Under the pieces are notes generated by a model. The model was not told the DNA's origin and searched no databases. It was given only the letters and a program-made list of their open reading frames with translations. A stretch of 64,000 bases of DNA from contig VZSE01014389.1 in assembly GCA_013398275.1 (NCBI GenBank), positions 201,682 to 265,681 of the forward strand, read 5' to 3'. Positions 1 to 13,100 of the stretch are shown here, piece after piece. The stretch comes from Promerops cafer (taxonomy: Eukaryota; Chordata; Aves; Passeriformes; Nectariniidae). Position numbers and translations under genes: made by a program. The stretch's first letter is position 1. Each line of letters starts with the position of its first letter.

Positions 1-961
1 TTCTTTTGTAATTTAAAATGTCATCCAAAATTGTTTGTTTTCAGAAGCATGAGGGGTTTGGAGAAAACTTCTGTTATTTTCTTCTCTCAAATGTGAGAAA
101 TTGAAAGGTGAAACAGAAAACAAATTATTTTTGTTCAGTATTAAAATTAAATGTTGTGTCTTAACTACCTGGCAATGCATGTTGCTGTAAGCTAGAAATA
201 ATTAAAATGTAGAAGTACTTTCAGCAATTTCATAGAAAATAACACTTGCTAAACAAACAAGTTCTTTAAAGTAACACATTTGTATTACTGTTGGCAGGAA
301 ATGACAGGGAGTAAGAATTTGTACCAGAGGAAGTAAAAAGACCTGGGCCATAAATGTAGTTCTGTTGTTAACAGGTGAAGACTAAGTTTTATTGCAATGT
401 CTCCAGCTGAAAAAACAGGACTATCAAATCCACACAAAATTTGAACAGCTTCAAGATCACAAATAGCAGTGCCTAATGATTAAAGGATGCTGGGATTACT
501 ACACCTCTTACAATGTGTGTTCTAGGGTGAGAACAAACAGTGAAATTCTCCTTCCAAATTTCATCTGTTAAAGCTAGATCTAGCAGATGACCAGTGTTGT
601 GAAAGGTCTGATCTAGAAACCCAAGATTTTAGTTAATGTGTTATTAAGTTGCATAAGATGTTTTAAGGTATCTACTTTCATTCTGACTCAGTTTGAAAAC
701 TGGCACATAGTCCTAATTTTTCATTCTCACAGAAAGCTAAATTTGTAAGGTGAATCACCTGATTCAGGAGCAAGTAATTGTTTATTAGAGACTGTGAGTG
801 TTTCTTGAGATAGAACTGGATGCTTCATATTACTTTAAATACATTTACCCATGAAAGAATCTGCAGTGCTTCTGCCTGTCAGAATGGAGTGGAAAATACC
901 TTTCCCTCTTCAAGCTCAATAATGTTCCATGGGAAGTGTTAGAAACTTCCTGTAATTTCAG

Positions 962-1060
962 TTTTCCCCAATGGGAAGGATTTGCTGAACCTGATGAAAG
1001 GGGAGACTCAGAAACCACAACAGCAACATCTTATGAAGATGAACAAAGATGACACCAGAG
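962..1060 (+). other. Possible 99-bp exon-like segment (unproven)
   Basis: The segment is preceded by a modest pyrimidine stretch ending in TTTCAG (956-961) and followed by GAG|GTGAGG at 1061. It is 99 bp long, a multiple of three, and open in one plus frame that continues to 1221. The predicted peptide is short, hydrophilic and rich in Q and K, with no motif I recognise. Splice-like pairs occur by chance at this frequency in tens of kilobases, so this is a lead only. Confidence 0.12.
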
Positions 1061-3759
1061 GTGAGGTAGTACAGATACGTGCACCAAAGATGGTAATGGA
1101 CAATACAGGAGAAATTAAAATGGAACAAAAAAAAAAGAATCCAGTTGCTTTTTATCTAGTCAAAAAAACCCTTCCTAGAGCAATCAAAACTTTCAAGTGC
1201 AGCTTGGAGTTTGGGGACTGACTGGTTGTTTTGTAGACCTCTCTGACTGGAGTAGGTGCCCTCAGTCTTCCTTTTGTTTTTGCTCACAACACAGGAAATG
1301 ACTGGTATGTTCAGAGGCAAAATAACAATAGTCATTAAAATGGTGGAAAAAAATAGAATTGTGCTCTAAAATTATGGTTAATGAAAATGAGTGAGCTCTT
1401 TATAACAGAGGCCAAAGTTTTCTAGCATGCTGTTTGTACAAACACTTCTGTATGAATTGAATGCCTGACTTGCATTGCTTTTTCATTACACTTTTTAAGA
1501 TGTCGAATGAGAAAAATAAAGGGCAATTTGGAAATATGTTATTCTTTAAATGGATAGCAGGGATCTACTCCCCATAATGAAATTGAATGTCAAAATATAG
1601 GTAGAAAGAAAGTAAAGATTGTTACTCTATCTCTTAAAGACAGAAAATGAAACTGCTGTTTTGCTAAAGTCTAGGCCTTTACACTGAGAAAATAAAAAGG
1701 CCTGTTTTGTTTCAACCCAGTTCCAAAAACTTTAAATTGGTTAGCTAATTGGAAATGCTTAAATTAAATGGTATTTCCTAGCAATTCCCAGGGTGTTGTT
1801 CGGGAATGCATTCTTCCCTGTGAGCTGAACTGCTCAGGGGACTATACAGCACAGAACATAATGAAGAATTCCCCTCTGAACCATGTCGTGCTATATGCTC
1901 TGAGATGAGCATATAAATGGAGAGGGATTTTGATGAGGTGGCTTGCACTTCATCTCCTGAAAACCATTGCAATTTAACATACTCAAAATGAAATCCTGTG
2001 CATCTGCCCTAGACTGAATAGCAATTTTGAAACAAAAATTTTCAGCGTATTTGAAACAAAAGTATTGGAATTCTTTATTGTGTACAAACATTTGATATTC
2101 TAGATTCTATCTATGCAAAGAGCAAGATGAACAATTGCTGAAATACAGATCTCCTGGATTGTAAATTTGAAATTTGGTTGATGTTAGGTTGGCATGTAGT
2201 CTGAGCTATAGTGATCCTAAAGGGGGAGTAAAATGCCTGCAGAAATACGTGGTTTTTTATACCTTTCACTGTTGTACAGGGAAAAGGAGTATTCCTCTGG
2301 AAAAGGCATTGCTAGCTAAATGAGCACTTCTCTAGGCCAATCCACAGAAGGGCAAAAAGTCAAGTTTCCTGGATCAACAATTAGACTGGTAATGAATATT
2401 CCCTGAGATATGCAGGACTTCCCTCAGATCTCTCATTTGGGTCAACCCCAAGAGGACAAAGTCATTTCAGAAATGAAAAATCTGAGCCAGCATCTGAATT
2501 AAGAACTCACCCCTTGGGTATCAGACTCCTGTTGGCTACAATCATTGCTAAATGTTAGAAGACTATAGGAAGTGCATTTCAGTACGTTCTGTGTAACCAC
2601 GTAGTGCAATAGAAATGAACTCAACTAAACACTCACTAAATGTTGAAACAAACAGAGCCAATGAATGCTGAGCACTGACAGAGTCACAGGCACTACAGGA
2701 ACCAAGGTTATGGCAAACATTTTCTTGCCTCTATAAACTGGAACAATTATATTTAAACTGTCAAGAAAATTAACCTTGTTTAAATTGTTCTCAGTAACAC
2801 CACTGTATGTTTCAGTAACTTGATTTGTGTTCCATATAACCAGGAAGGAGACTTCTGATTTATGTGTTGAAAACATATTAATAAAATTATGCTTTTTCCT
2901 TAAACTTAGCTGCTTCCAATGCATTGCCAGCTTCTTCAGTCTCAAATGATGCAATGAGCACAAGACCATTAATTTCAATGAAGTTATGATAATTTATATC
3001 AGTTGATTACTTTGATCCCCCATAATCAGAGAAAAAGCCCACAGATTTGTGGAATTATTTTCTTTCACATCTCCTCAATTTCTTGTTGCTGGATTTGTGA
3101 GTAGTTGACTCATAAACCAGTCTGAATTAAATGTAATTACTGAGTCCTACCTCTACATCTGCAGCTCAGAGATTGCTTTAAGGGAACATTCTGCTGGTTT
3201 TTTTCAGTGTAAATCTACCAGATGCATCATCATCTGTAAATCTCCCTGTTTCTTCACACACATGAGCAAAAGGAATTTGGAGCACTTTGCTGTAATATGT
3301 GGCCCTTAAACCCCCAAATTCTCCACTGTAAGACAATGCAACCAGCTACACTGTTCACCAGGAAAATTACTGGAACTTTCTATAACTAACTTAGAAAGAA
3401 CTGCCCAAAATGAGCAGAAGGAATCATCCTGTTTTGGTAAATACAAGCTTCAAATGCAATAAGTATTATTTATTGTGGATAATTACATTCTTTTTTCCTT
3501 CTGTGAATATAAAAAATGCTGTAACCAGGAGCTGAATCTTGGATACAGGCTGAAGTAATTTTTTTATGATTATTTCACTGTTAAAAAATTACTATAAAAA
3601 AGACTAGACACCATAAATCTCTGGCAAGCACTTTTTTCATGAGCTATATATTCAGTCATTCACTATTTGGAAAGTTTCGGAATAGACTTGATGCTATCTT
3701 ATTTAGTTAAAATATGCCATGAGGCAGACCTGGATTCATTTTACATTGGAAAAATATTC

Positions 3760-3792
3760 CACAGATTCAGAGAATTTTCACAGATTCAGAGA
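3760..3792. repeat. Short direct repeat, 19-bp spacing
   Basis: The 14-mer CACAGATTCAGAGA occurs at 3760-3773 and again at 3779-3792, a local tandem duplication with slight divergence around it. It is consistent with replication slippage and nothing suggests a function. Confidence 0.7.
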
Positions 3793-5200
3793 GCTTACCA
3801 TCAGTTAGACTTAGCCAAATATTCAACCTATATAGAAGCTTCTCCAAGCTTCATCCTAATTATTTGGTTTATAATTATCAATATTGAAAGTGTAAATATT
3901 TGATTCCAACTCAAATTTTAAAACTAACATGAAAATAAGATAAATAACTGAATTTAAAAGTATGAGGTAGTGAAAATGCACTTACCATTTTTCATGATTG
4001 GATCTTATGTATTCAAGGACTCAAATCATTTTTTTTACAGGTTTTTGCCATGTTTTACCATGGCAGCTTGTCATACTCTATGCTGTAGAGTTTTACCTTC
4101 CCCTCTTTGTGAGCTGGGCTGCACTTGCAAACCTTTACAGAATTTGTATCCTAGTATAAAAATCAGGCTACATTTAAGTTATAGTATCATTGGAACTGGC
4201 CAAGAGTAGCCTATCCAATAATTGCCTTTAAGCTAACAAGATTAGTACAATGATATTGTTCAAATTTACAGCAAACAAAAGGCTTCATGGCATTTCTTTA
4301 ATGGATGAGCTCTTTAGCAGAACCATTTATTTGGGTAGAGTCCAGCCTCTATGAGCTTCTGAGCTTCAGAACATAATTGCATTATTTACTATGATACAGC
4401 AGTGGGCAAAGCAAGTGAAAAGCAAAATTACATCAAAGGAGAACATTTAAACTAGAAGGCAACCTTTGTATTAGAAGTTACTTTCATTTCCTTTTGCTTA
4501 GTAATTCTTTTGTAATAGTTATGTACCGAGACATTCCAATGCACTAAACTCTATGAATGGTAGAAACTGCACTAATGTTATCACTCAACAATAACTAATT
4601 CCCAGAGAATATCCCATAACAAGATAATTTACATTTCTACTGTTTTGAGCCGTTTTACTAAAAGGGTGTTTCATAGTAAAAATTCACTTTATTCTTACTA
4701 ATTTTAAAAAATTATTTTTAGAAAGCTAGACAGATAAAGGTTTTATAAATACTGGAAGAGGAAATAGTGACAGAATAAGAAAAAAAATATTTGGCTACTT
4801 TATAACACAATGAAGACAGATTATGTTCAGATTTTTGTTGATCCTTCTACTGCTTTTTCTGCTAGTCTCAGAATTGTGTTCTATCTGATGAAAAGGCTGT
4901 CACAAAGTGTTAAAATAAGCATGCCAGAAACAAGCTGCAAAAAGTGAAGCGACCCTAATTCTACTATCCCTAGCCTGCCAAAAACATTGAAAGATACTGC
5001 AAAAAATGTTTATTTTTAAGAATTTTTATATTGTTTTCTTTTTTTATAACTTTCATAATTATATTTTTTGTCAGAAACTCAAGACAGATTTTGGAAAAGC
5101 TTAGAATGTATGTGATAGAATATAGTTTGGAATAAATACAGCGCATTCAGGGACCGTGTTCACACAGACAGGTATGATAAGAAAATGCTTCCTCATTTTT

Positions 5201-5236
5201 CAGTGGAAAATTTAGTTGAACAACTAAATTTTACTG
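5201..5236. repeat. Inverted repeat (16-bp stem, 2-nt bulge)
   Basis: The arm AAAATTTAGTTG (5207-5218) is followed after AA by its exact complement CAACTAAATTTT (5221-5232). Outside a GG bulge (5205-5206), CAGT at 5201-5204 pairs with ACTG at 5233-5236. The tiny 2-nt centre favours a cruciform or a slippage product over an RNA hairpin with a normal loop. It lies in unique AT-rich sequence. Confidence 0.8.
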
Positions 5237-7555
5237 AATGCCAATGGCTAATCATATAAATGAGAAAGAACAGTTCAGATTTATTTTAGTCTTACGGCAA
5301 TATGGCAAAATTTCTTTTGCACGCATGGCTATGACAACATATCATGGGCAAAATAATTTCAGATTACATAGATGCCACTGAATCTCTGGAAGATTGTTTT
5401 GGGTCTGGATTTTTTTTTTTTCTGACAGATGCATGTTGAAAATTTGCACTGGTGTCAAAAACTCAGGGAAGCAGCTATTTCTGAAGGCAACCAGCTATAT
5501 ATCAGCTCATACTTGGGCTGTCGCTATTAAAGCCTGTTTTTCTGCAGTGTTTAATGACAAAAGAAAGGTCACACAAAACATAAATATGAATAAAACCAAT
5601 ATGAATAGGTTTTGTAGGTATAGGTTTTTTTGTATTGAATAACATTTATTCAATAATTTACCTCATCTAGTACCTTTAGTAAAAGCTTGTGAAGAACTGT
5701 TTCCCCTTTTCTAGATTGCATTTTCTTCACAGACACTTGAAATTTTGGATTTATTTTTAATATTTTAGGAGAAGTAAACTTGTCTGAACAGCTTGTTTTC
5801 TGGGTATACTGTACAACAGATCAAGATACCACTACAACAGTCTCCTTTTCCTAATGCAAGACCACAAAGGGGCTGGGTTGAATGGCTCAATAAGAGGTTT
5901 ATTAATTTGTCTTTATCAAAATAATGACTGAGATATAATCCATCACTAAATCTCACTATTGAATGCTGGATGTAAAAGAGCTTTAACTGAAGAACAGTCT
6001 AAAGCAAGGACAAGCAAGGACTGTCTGGTCTTAATCTGGTGAAGTGTGTCCATTAATTTATCTGGCTTGGGATTCAATCTCTGTGAGCAGAAACAGTATT
6101 GCAACATTCTGTGATTAATTGCAAGTAATTGGGGTAATCATAATGTTTATGTAAGATTTTTTTCTTGCTCTCTGAACATTAAACTTCTTGCATAGGCTTC
6201 ATTTTATCCTCTTTGTGAGAATCCCACCCCACCTGGCACTTCTAGACTGTCTGTCTCAGGAAAGCAAATACTTAAAAGATTTTTGAAGATGCTCTGTGCT
6301 CTGCATTGCCTTTCTTGTGCATCCGCAAGCAATCTTTTACATGATGACCAAGAGGATAGGTGATCAAAAACACCTTTACAAATACCAAATCTGGGCACAT
6401 TTGAGCAAACTGAGTTTCCCAGCAATGCTCTTTCTGATAGCAGAGACACCATCAAAGACCAAGCATGATGTGTATCTTCCTAAGATGCATAAAGACTGCG
6501 ACGTGAAACTTGTTAAGTTATTGAAACTTGACTAGGTGATTGGGATAGGTGTTGGGTACATATAATTAAAGGGAAGAAACTTAAAAGAATTTTGTGTTAT
6601 TAAGTGATACAGAATGTATTTAGTACAACAAAATATATTTTATTGAATGTCTGTGATTCTGAGTCTAGATCACTGGATTAAGGTTGACAGTAATAAGAAA
6701 TATTGTTTCCTTGTTGAAAATTGTTGGAAAATGTGTCTGATATTGGGGAAAATGTGCATCATGTAGCTTTAAAGTAAAGAAATAGGATTGTTCAGAGAAA
6801 ACACACGTTTTCTTAGTTTTTTATTGGCAATTGCTGTAATTCATATTTTAATTTTCTTCTTTTATTTCTTCTTGATTTTCACAATGATATTAATTGTGAA
6901 AATAATTCCTTCCTCTATAGTTTTGCAGTAAGTATAACAGAGGTAGGATCTAGAGAGACTCTTGGAATGCAGGAAGTGCCACTCGCCTCCTCTATGAATG
7001 TGTTGATGGTCTCCAGAGAGGATAAATGAGAAGAAAAGGCTCTAATTGCACTTGCTGGTCAGAGCTGCCAGATGGCCAGATGTCTCAGGCACTGTTTGCT
7101 GTGGACAGTTAATTTGAGTCAGTGACATGCTGTGCTAGGTCTGGGTAGGATTCAAGAGTCTTATTTCCATTGGGAAAAAGGATCTATGACCCCATCTCTT
7201 CTGTGTGTGCCAGGGTCTAGTAGAGGAAGAGCTGTGGAAGAGCTGAGTAGTGATGTAGCCTGGTATCCTAAGGAAAAAATGGTAAAGAAATAATTATTTT
7301 GAGCAGTAACTTATCAGAAATTCTGTGGAGGCATGCCCACAATATCAAGAGACCCCCGAGCTAAGAAAGACTTCTTGCCTGCTAGAAAGCGTGTCTGTGC
7401 TGCTTCCCATCTGGTAATGTTCAAATGGTAAGTGTCCCCAAACTTAGCTCCTGGGTTTAAAAGCACAGTTTATTCAATGTGGAAACAGTACAAGCAAATC
7501 TTGCTGTTTTCAGTTATGCTTGGGCTCCTTCACAATTTGTGTCTTCTCTGTGCAG

Positions 7556-7664
7556 AGGCAGGGCTGGATCCAGCTGCTCCATGGACAAGCCATTGTATGG
7601 CTGGCAGCAAAATCACGCTGGAGTGTGCTGGTTCTCCCAGCAGGCTGTGTGTTTCTCTGTTTCA
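7556..7664 (+). other. Possible 109-bp exon-like segment (unproven)
   Basis: A pyrimidine-rich stretch ends in CTCTGTGCAG at 7555, and a good donor TTCA|GTAAGT starts at 7665. The 109-bp interval is more GC-rich than its surroundings and is open in all three plus frames. None of the three peptides resembles a family I know. A non-coding RNA exon, a coding exon of an unknown gene or a chance pair are all possible; chance is the default. Confidence 0.18.
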
Positions 7665-8468
7665 GTAAGTTTAAGATCTTTAAATATTTACTTGGGTTTT
7701 GCTTTGCTAATAGAAAATGGTGAAGCAGTTTGTTTCATGAAGGATTTTACAGGACCTCTTCAGCTTGTGAGTTTGCCTTTCCTTAAATTACTAAGCATGA
7801 TCTATACCGTGAGGGTTGAGCAGGAGGTAATGCCACTGTAAGGCTAAGCCAGAACTCAGGTCAAACAACCCTGTGTTGCTGTTGAAGGTATAGGGCCATC
7901 CCACAGCAGGGTTTTCCAAGTGGTTCTGAGGAGTTACATTCTTAAATCCATTACATATTAGCAGCCCTTTTAAAAAGATATTTTTGCACAGTGTTTGGGA
8001 AACCATAGTGTCACCCAGCAGGAAAGAGAGCTGTTTCCTTCCAGTGGGAAATGTAGGGACAGGGGGAGCCAGTGGAAACAAACAGGAAGAAGATGTCCAG
8101 CACCACCACAGCTGAAATCTTGCCCCATAGAAGAAAGTTGCTGCTTTGGGAAAAGGGATACGGTGTCCTGAGCCCCCAGGAAGAGGATAAATGCAGATAC
8201 AGCTGGAAAGAAAGGGCAGAGATGATGGCAAGGTGACATGATAACTGAAATGGTAGGAAAGAGGGAGGAGAGGACAGAAATGTCCAAAATGGATGGTGAC
8301 CAAGTGAAGCATGTGTAATTAAGTTGGATGCTTTCTGGGCAGAAGAAAACATTTGTTGATTTCTCTGATAGAGCTATGTTAGAGTAAATGTCAGTCATTA
8401 CTGAAAAAAAGATTTGAAGACTACAGATAAACAAAATATTAATGCTAATTTTTTTGTGTATTAAAATA

Positions 8469-8470
8469 TT

Positions 8471-8520
<50 letters not shown>

Positions 8521-8522
8521 AA
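8469..8522. repeat. Compound (TA)n(GT)n(TA)n microsatellite
   Basis: Alternating pyrimidine-purine sequence runs as TA repeats, about nine GT units, then TA repeats again. Such tracts are length-variable and can adopt left-handed or cruciform DNA. A 185-codon minus-strand open frame starts in this tract (Ile-Tyr and His-Thr dipeptides) and is an artefact of it. Confidence 0.95.
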
Positions 8523-9448
8523 TGCAAAGAAGCAAAGAATGTATATAGCTGTTTGCCAGACCTTGATGCTTCAAAAATAGAGTCAGGTTATAGAAAACTT
8601 GATACCTTTGACCCCACTAACTGAAAAATGCTTCAGCTATGATTTTTTATTCTTTATTTATTATATTACTGTCAAGTGTGTCTTCAGAATCACATTACTA
8701 TGTGGCAGATGGGGGAATTCAGACATGGAATTCAATGATAACTGTAAAGAAAAGAGAATAATTTTGCGGGTGCAGATGTGATCAAAGATCAAAAACTACC
8801 ACAGCACACTCAGAACAATTATGTTCTGTATTTATGGCTGAGTTAGTCTTGGCAAATAGAAAATAACACCTTACTGGGAGCAGACCATGTCCTGGGACCA
8901 GATTCATTGGTATGCTCTGGCTGCTCAGTGCTTCATCAGAGAGTACAGCTGGTTTATGTTGTCAGAGCAACAGAACAGTCAGGAGTTACAAGAGAAACTG
9001 GGACAGCATGGGGGCTTTTATGATTATTATTTTTTAAAGTAGAATAAAGAAAAACAAACATTGTCAAGCATCACAAAGCCGATATTAGCTCTGTAGTTAA
9101 TTTGATATGACAGACTGACTGTTCAGGGGCTGCTACAATTACTTAAAACCAAACTACTCTTGAATATAATTGCTGTAGCAAGTGTCCAGGCACAAGCCAT
9201 GCACAGGGATGTCCTTCAACATTTCTCTGCAGGCAACCAGAATCCTGATGTACAGCCAGGAGTTTCATCCTGGATTTGGAAGGGTATTTTCAGGCCACAA
9301 TTCCTTCGCTTTCTGTGCTGTGTGAGCAAGTTCCCCTAGCATGGAGCAATTCAGATATCAAAGTGCTGTGCCAGTCTCTGAAATCCTGATTTAATGGGTA
9401 CCAAAAATGTGGCTGGGAAAGGGTTAGCTGCTTTGAAAGTACTGATCT

Positions 9449-9487
9449 CTGTGACATGTTGAGGTGAAGGTGTCACCTCAGTCACAG
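9449..9487. repeat. Inverted repeat (15-bp stem with 4-nt bulge)
   Basis: CTGTGAC (9449-9455) pairs with GTCACAG (9481-9487). After a one-sided ATGT bulge, TGAGGTGA (9460-9467) pairs with TCACCTCA (9473-9480) across a 5-nt AGGTG loop. The stem has mixed base composition, so it is not a trivial AT palindrome. It is shorter than a typical microRNA precursor stem. Confidence 0.75.
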
Positions 9488-10035
9488 CTTCAGTCTCCTG
9501 CACCCTTTACACTTTAAAGGTAATTTGTGATTATATAAATTAAATCTTGTGGCAATATTATTGTTTCTGTTAGTGCCTTAGGTTTTCTCTTCAGAAATCT
9601 GTATTACCTTACCTGCCAGTAGTGATTCTTGTGTGCTTGCTTCAGTTTGCTCCAATTCAAATGACTTCACTTGCAGACATGCTATGTTTTGACTGCTTAA
9701 AGCAACCTAAGTAATTTTGACAAAAACAAATTATGGACTGATTGCCTCAGAGAGGCTGGTTAGCAGATGGGACTGAGAAGTGTCTTCCAACTGAGGTCAG
9801 TCAAGAGCTTTAGCATCTTTAGCTGGCATAGGGGCCTGAGGACTGTGTGTGTGCACTGGCTCATCAAGCCTTCTGGTCATCTGCCCTGTGCCAGCTGCTG
9901 GCCTCTGCTTGGGATTCAAAGTCCTGCTGAAACAGAAATAAAGGCAAACAATGTGGTTTCAATCCTCATGCAAAAATCTGCCTGCGATTATTTCTTAAAT
10001 TGTCATTCCTTTGATATTAACTTATCTCCACACAG

Positions 10036-10109
10036 GGAAGACCCAACAAAGACAACATTGCCAAATTTTGAAGAAAAAACACAATGGATGGTACCTGTAT
10101 TAGGTCCAG
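10036..10109 (+). other. Possible 74-bp exon-like segment (unproven)
   Basis: TTATCTCCACACAG ends at 10035 and a near-consensus donor CCAG|GTGAGC begins at 10110. The 74-bp interval is open in the frame of the surrounding 132-codon plus ORF. The encoded stretch is hydrophilic, with no known domain. Transcript evidence would be needed; a chance pair is possible. Confidence 0.18.
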
Positions 10110-13100
10110 GTGAGCAGAAGAGCCTAGAACTGCTGCAAAGCAAATCTCCAGAACAGGAACTTTAGATGACACGATTACTCAGAGCAGTATTGTCATCTTC
10201 TGTATCAGATACCTGAATAATAGAAGAGATTTTATGATTTTTTTTTTTATTTAGTTGTATCCTTTTGTTTAGTTCTTAAATTTACAGGAAGTACATGCTT
10301 AAGAGCCCCACTTTCTCTACACCTGAAAAGTTCATAGCCCAAATTTTATGATGTACTCAGTACCATCCTGGTTAGCTGAGTCCTACCATGGACATTTAGG
10401 AAGTAGTAACACTCTTAAACAGGCCCTGTAAAACTGTCAAATGGAGAAAATCTGGTTGTCTCATAGTTAATGCTAGGATAACAAAGATACTGATATGGGT
10501 TGCTATTTTTATAGGCATGTGGACAAGAGTACTAAAACCCGTTTTTTATTTTTTGTTTTGTTCTTGCTGATTAGTGAAAACAGGATGAGATGACCTAGTG
10601 AGGCTTGAGATCAGATCAGTAATTGAGACAAATTCTAGACATGAAAGGACTGCCTGATGCTTAGAAATCATTAAAGGCTGAAAATTACTGTCTGTGAGAG
10701 AGGGCTGCAATGAAACAGTTCTTTGGAAAATAAACAAAAACTTTAGAAATTGCTTTCAGAAGTTCTGCTGTAAGGTTGATTGTGCAGCTGCTGGGTTTGT
10801 AAACATTTAAGTTGTATGCCAACAGGCAGCAAAGAGCAACTGATCTTGCTTCTAGTTCTGTGATGATCAGTGACTCACTAATTGGCTTTGTAAAATTAAA
10901 ATCTGGTGCTTATTTTTACTAAGCAGAATGGAGTTTCTGCTGGTATTACTATGTAGTGTATGCAAATAAAAATTACCTTTTGGTGTATACAATTTGTGAA
11001 TGATTTTGTTGACATTTTATTATTCAGTCCCCTAATATCAGTGTATGAAAAACGTCATGCTTAAGAGGGGTCCATTTGTTTTGGGTTTTGCTTTCTGTTT
11101 TCTTTTGTTTTTCCATAGTTAAGCTGAGTGAGGGCTTTACACTAAACCCTGGTTTAGTTGTAGTGAGTTTGTTTTTTGATGCATTTCAGAGAAATATCAA
11201 CAGGAACATTTTAATTGGGGAGACCAGCTTATGAGATCTCCTGCAAAGCAAAAGTGTTGCAGCTCTCAAGAGAGCTGATTAAATGGGGGGCATCAATCTC
11301 CTTCAGAAATAGAGAGCACTTGATATACTGCAGGACCTAATATTATGGGGCATTACTTCCTCTTTCCTGCTGCAGGTATTTCCTTAGTTCCCTTTACAGT
11401 TTATGTAGCAAAAACACTCACCAATTTATCGTAGGTTCTACTGAACTGGGAGACCTAGGAATTAGTTTGTGTTGGCTGAACAGAGGGCTGGTAACCTGTG
11501 ATGGCCAAGCTGACCATCTGGTTGATGCCCACCTGGCTTTCACACTGTCAGGCACAGTGTTGTGCCTGTCTGTGGAGCATGGGATGCTGCAGCAAGCTAA
11601 ACTCCTGTGCTTTGTCACCTGATGGATGTTACCTGGGGAAGGGCTGGGACTGCAGCTGTCAATGCACACACACTGGCTGCCTCTCTCTTGCCACATAACA
11701 GGTGAACCTCACTGTTCCCCTTATAGTGTGTTCATTTTTATTTATCTGGAAGTAACTTTCTTCTGGAATCAAGATAAAAACCACTAATAATAAAACATTT
11801 TTTCTTTATCCTTCCTCCTTTTCATTCACTTGCCCTAGCTTCTTCTTTGAAGTGTTACAATTTGTCCAGGGCCTCTTTGTAACTTAAGAGGATAAGCAAA
11901 TCTCTACATAATGCTGTCCCTATTTCTCTAACAATCAGAAATCTTCAAGACTTCCTGACACTACAATCCAAATTTCCATCATAATTACAGTGACTTCCAA
12001 AACTATTAGTTCTCCTGCTGTATTATGCCAGGTTATAATGATATAAGGAGTATAAAAGTCTTTTTGCAAAGAAGTTTCATGACCTGTAGAAAGGACAGGA
12101 ACTAAACTAAGACCTTCATTATCTTCCTCCTTTCTAGCAGAGCTCTGAGAGATATTGTCAAGGGGGGATTCTTTGGGAGATATGCCATCATAAATTTTGC
12201 CACAGTCCAAATTCAGTTAATTTCTTAGCAGGTTAGTGTTTTGGACTGGGAGTAAGACCCACACCTTGTGTTGCAGAACAGAGGGAAGGGCAGATAAAAA
12301 CCCTAAGCTATTTGGCTGAGGGGTCAGCCAGATCAGTTTTCTTGGTTCACACTCGTCATCAGCTAATCATTCTATTTCAATGAATAGCACTAATAACTCC
12401 CTAAAATAATTAATAATTTACCTAAAAACTTCATCCAAGAGCAGAAAGTCATGCAAATAGGTATTTGAGATTCTTTCTTGCTGTCAAACTGCAATGTTAG
12501 AGAAACAAGGAAACTGTGCAGCACAGCCAGCTACTGGTAACCATGCGCAGCTTGTGCTTTTGGCACCTGGAAGTTGTCTAAACCAACAGCTGCCTAGCAG
12601 GGCAAAATGGTCATACATGTGGATTCAAATACCCCAAACTGATCCTACTAAATTATATATTTCAGAGGCTAAGGAAGTTTATGGATATGAATTGAATGTC
12701 ATACCATAAATGGAAATATCATGTAATATTGGCCTCTGAAGCTAGTGTAGACTGTCGAACATGTTTTCCTTCTTTGGAGGTTATATAATTGGCTTGTTTT
12801 TATTCAGATGGCATGATGATTGACAGATAGAGTGAATGTAGCCAAAATACTTGCACAGTTACTGGATTACAATGAATTCTGTTCATCCACCTTCACTTTA
12901 ATTTTGGGTTTGTTTCTCACCAGCCTTCAGCTTCTGCAGTTTCTAGAGGAAACATTTCCAGACAATGGATTTCAAAACAATTTTCCTGAAATTGCTCAGC
13001 ACTTTCCTCCCTGAGTATCCAGACAGCAGCTGCACACCCTGCTCAGGGCCAGTCTGTCAGGGAGGAAGAGCAGGCCCCATGTGTGAAAAAGATACCCAGG

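Larger units (their letters stand above)
1..8468. other. Unique AT-rich non-coding sequence, no gene seen
   Basis: All open frames here are short (mostly under 120 codons), overlap on both strands and show no family motif. The longest frames lie on the minus strand near 7,790-8,527. They follow from a purine-rich plus strand that lacks the TTA, CTA and TCA triplets giving minus-strand stops. Local structure includes a 12-bp palindrome at 573-584, an inverted repeat at 5201-5236 and a short direct repeat at 3760-3792. Two exon-like segments (962-1060 and 7556-7664) are listed separately. Intergenic or intronic DNA is the best reading. Confidence 0.75.

Noticed and set aside
7791..8527. Two overlapping minus-strand frames of 173 and 185 codons
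   Set aside because: They overlap in different frames and no family is recognised; one begins in the TA/GT microsatellite. The purine-rich plus strand simply lacks minus-strand stop triplets.
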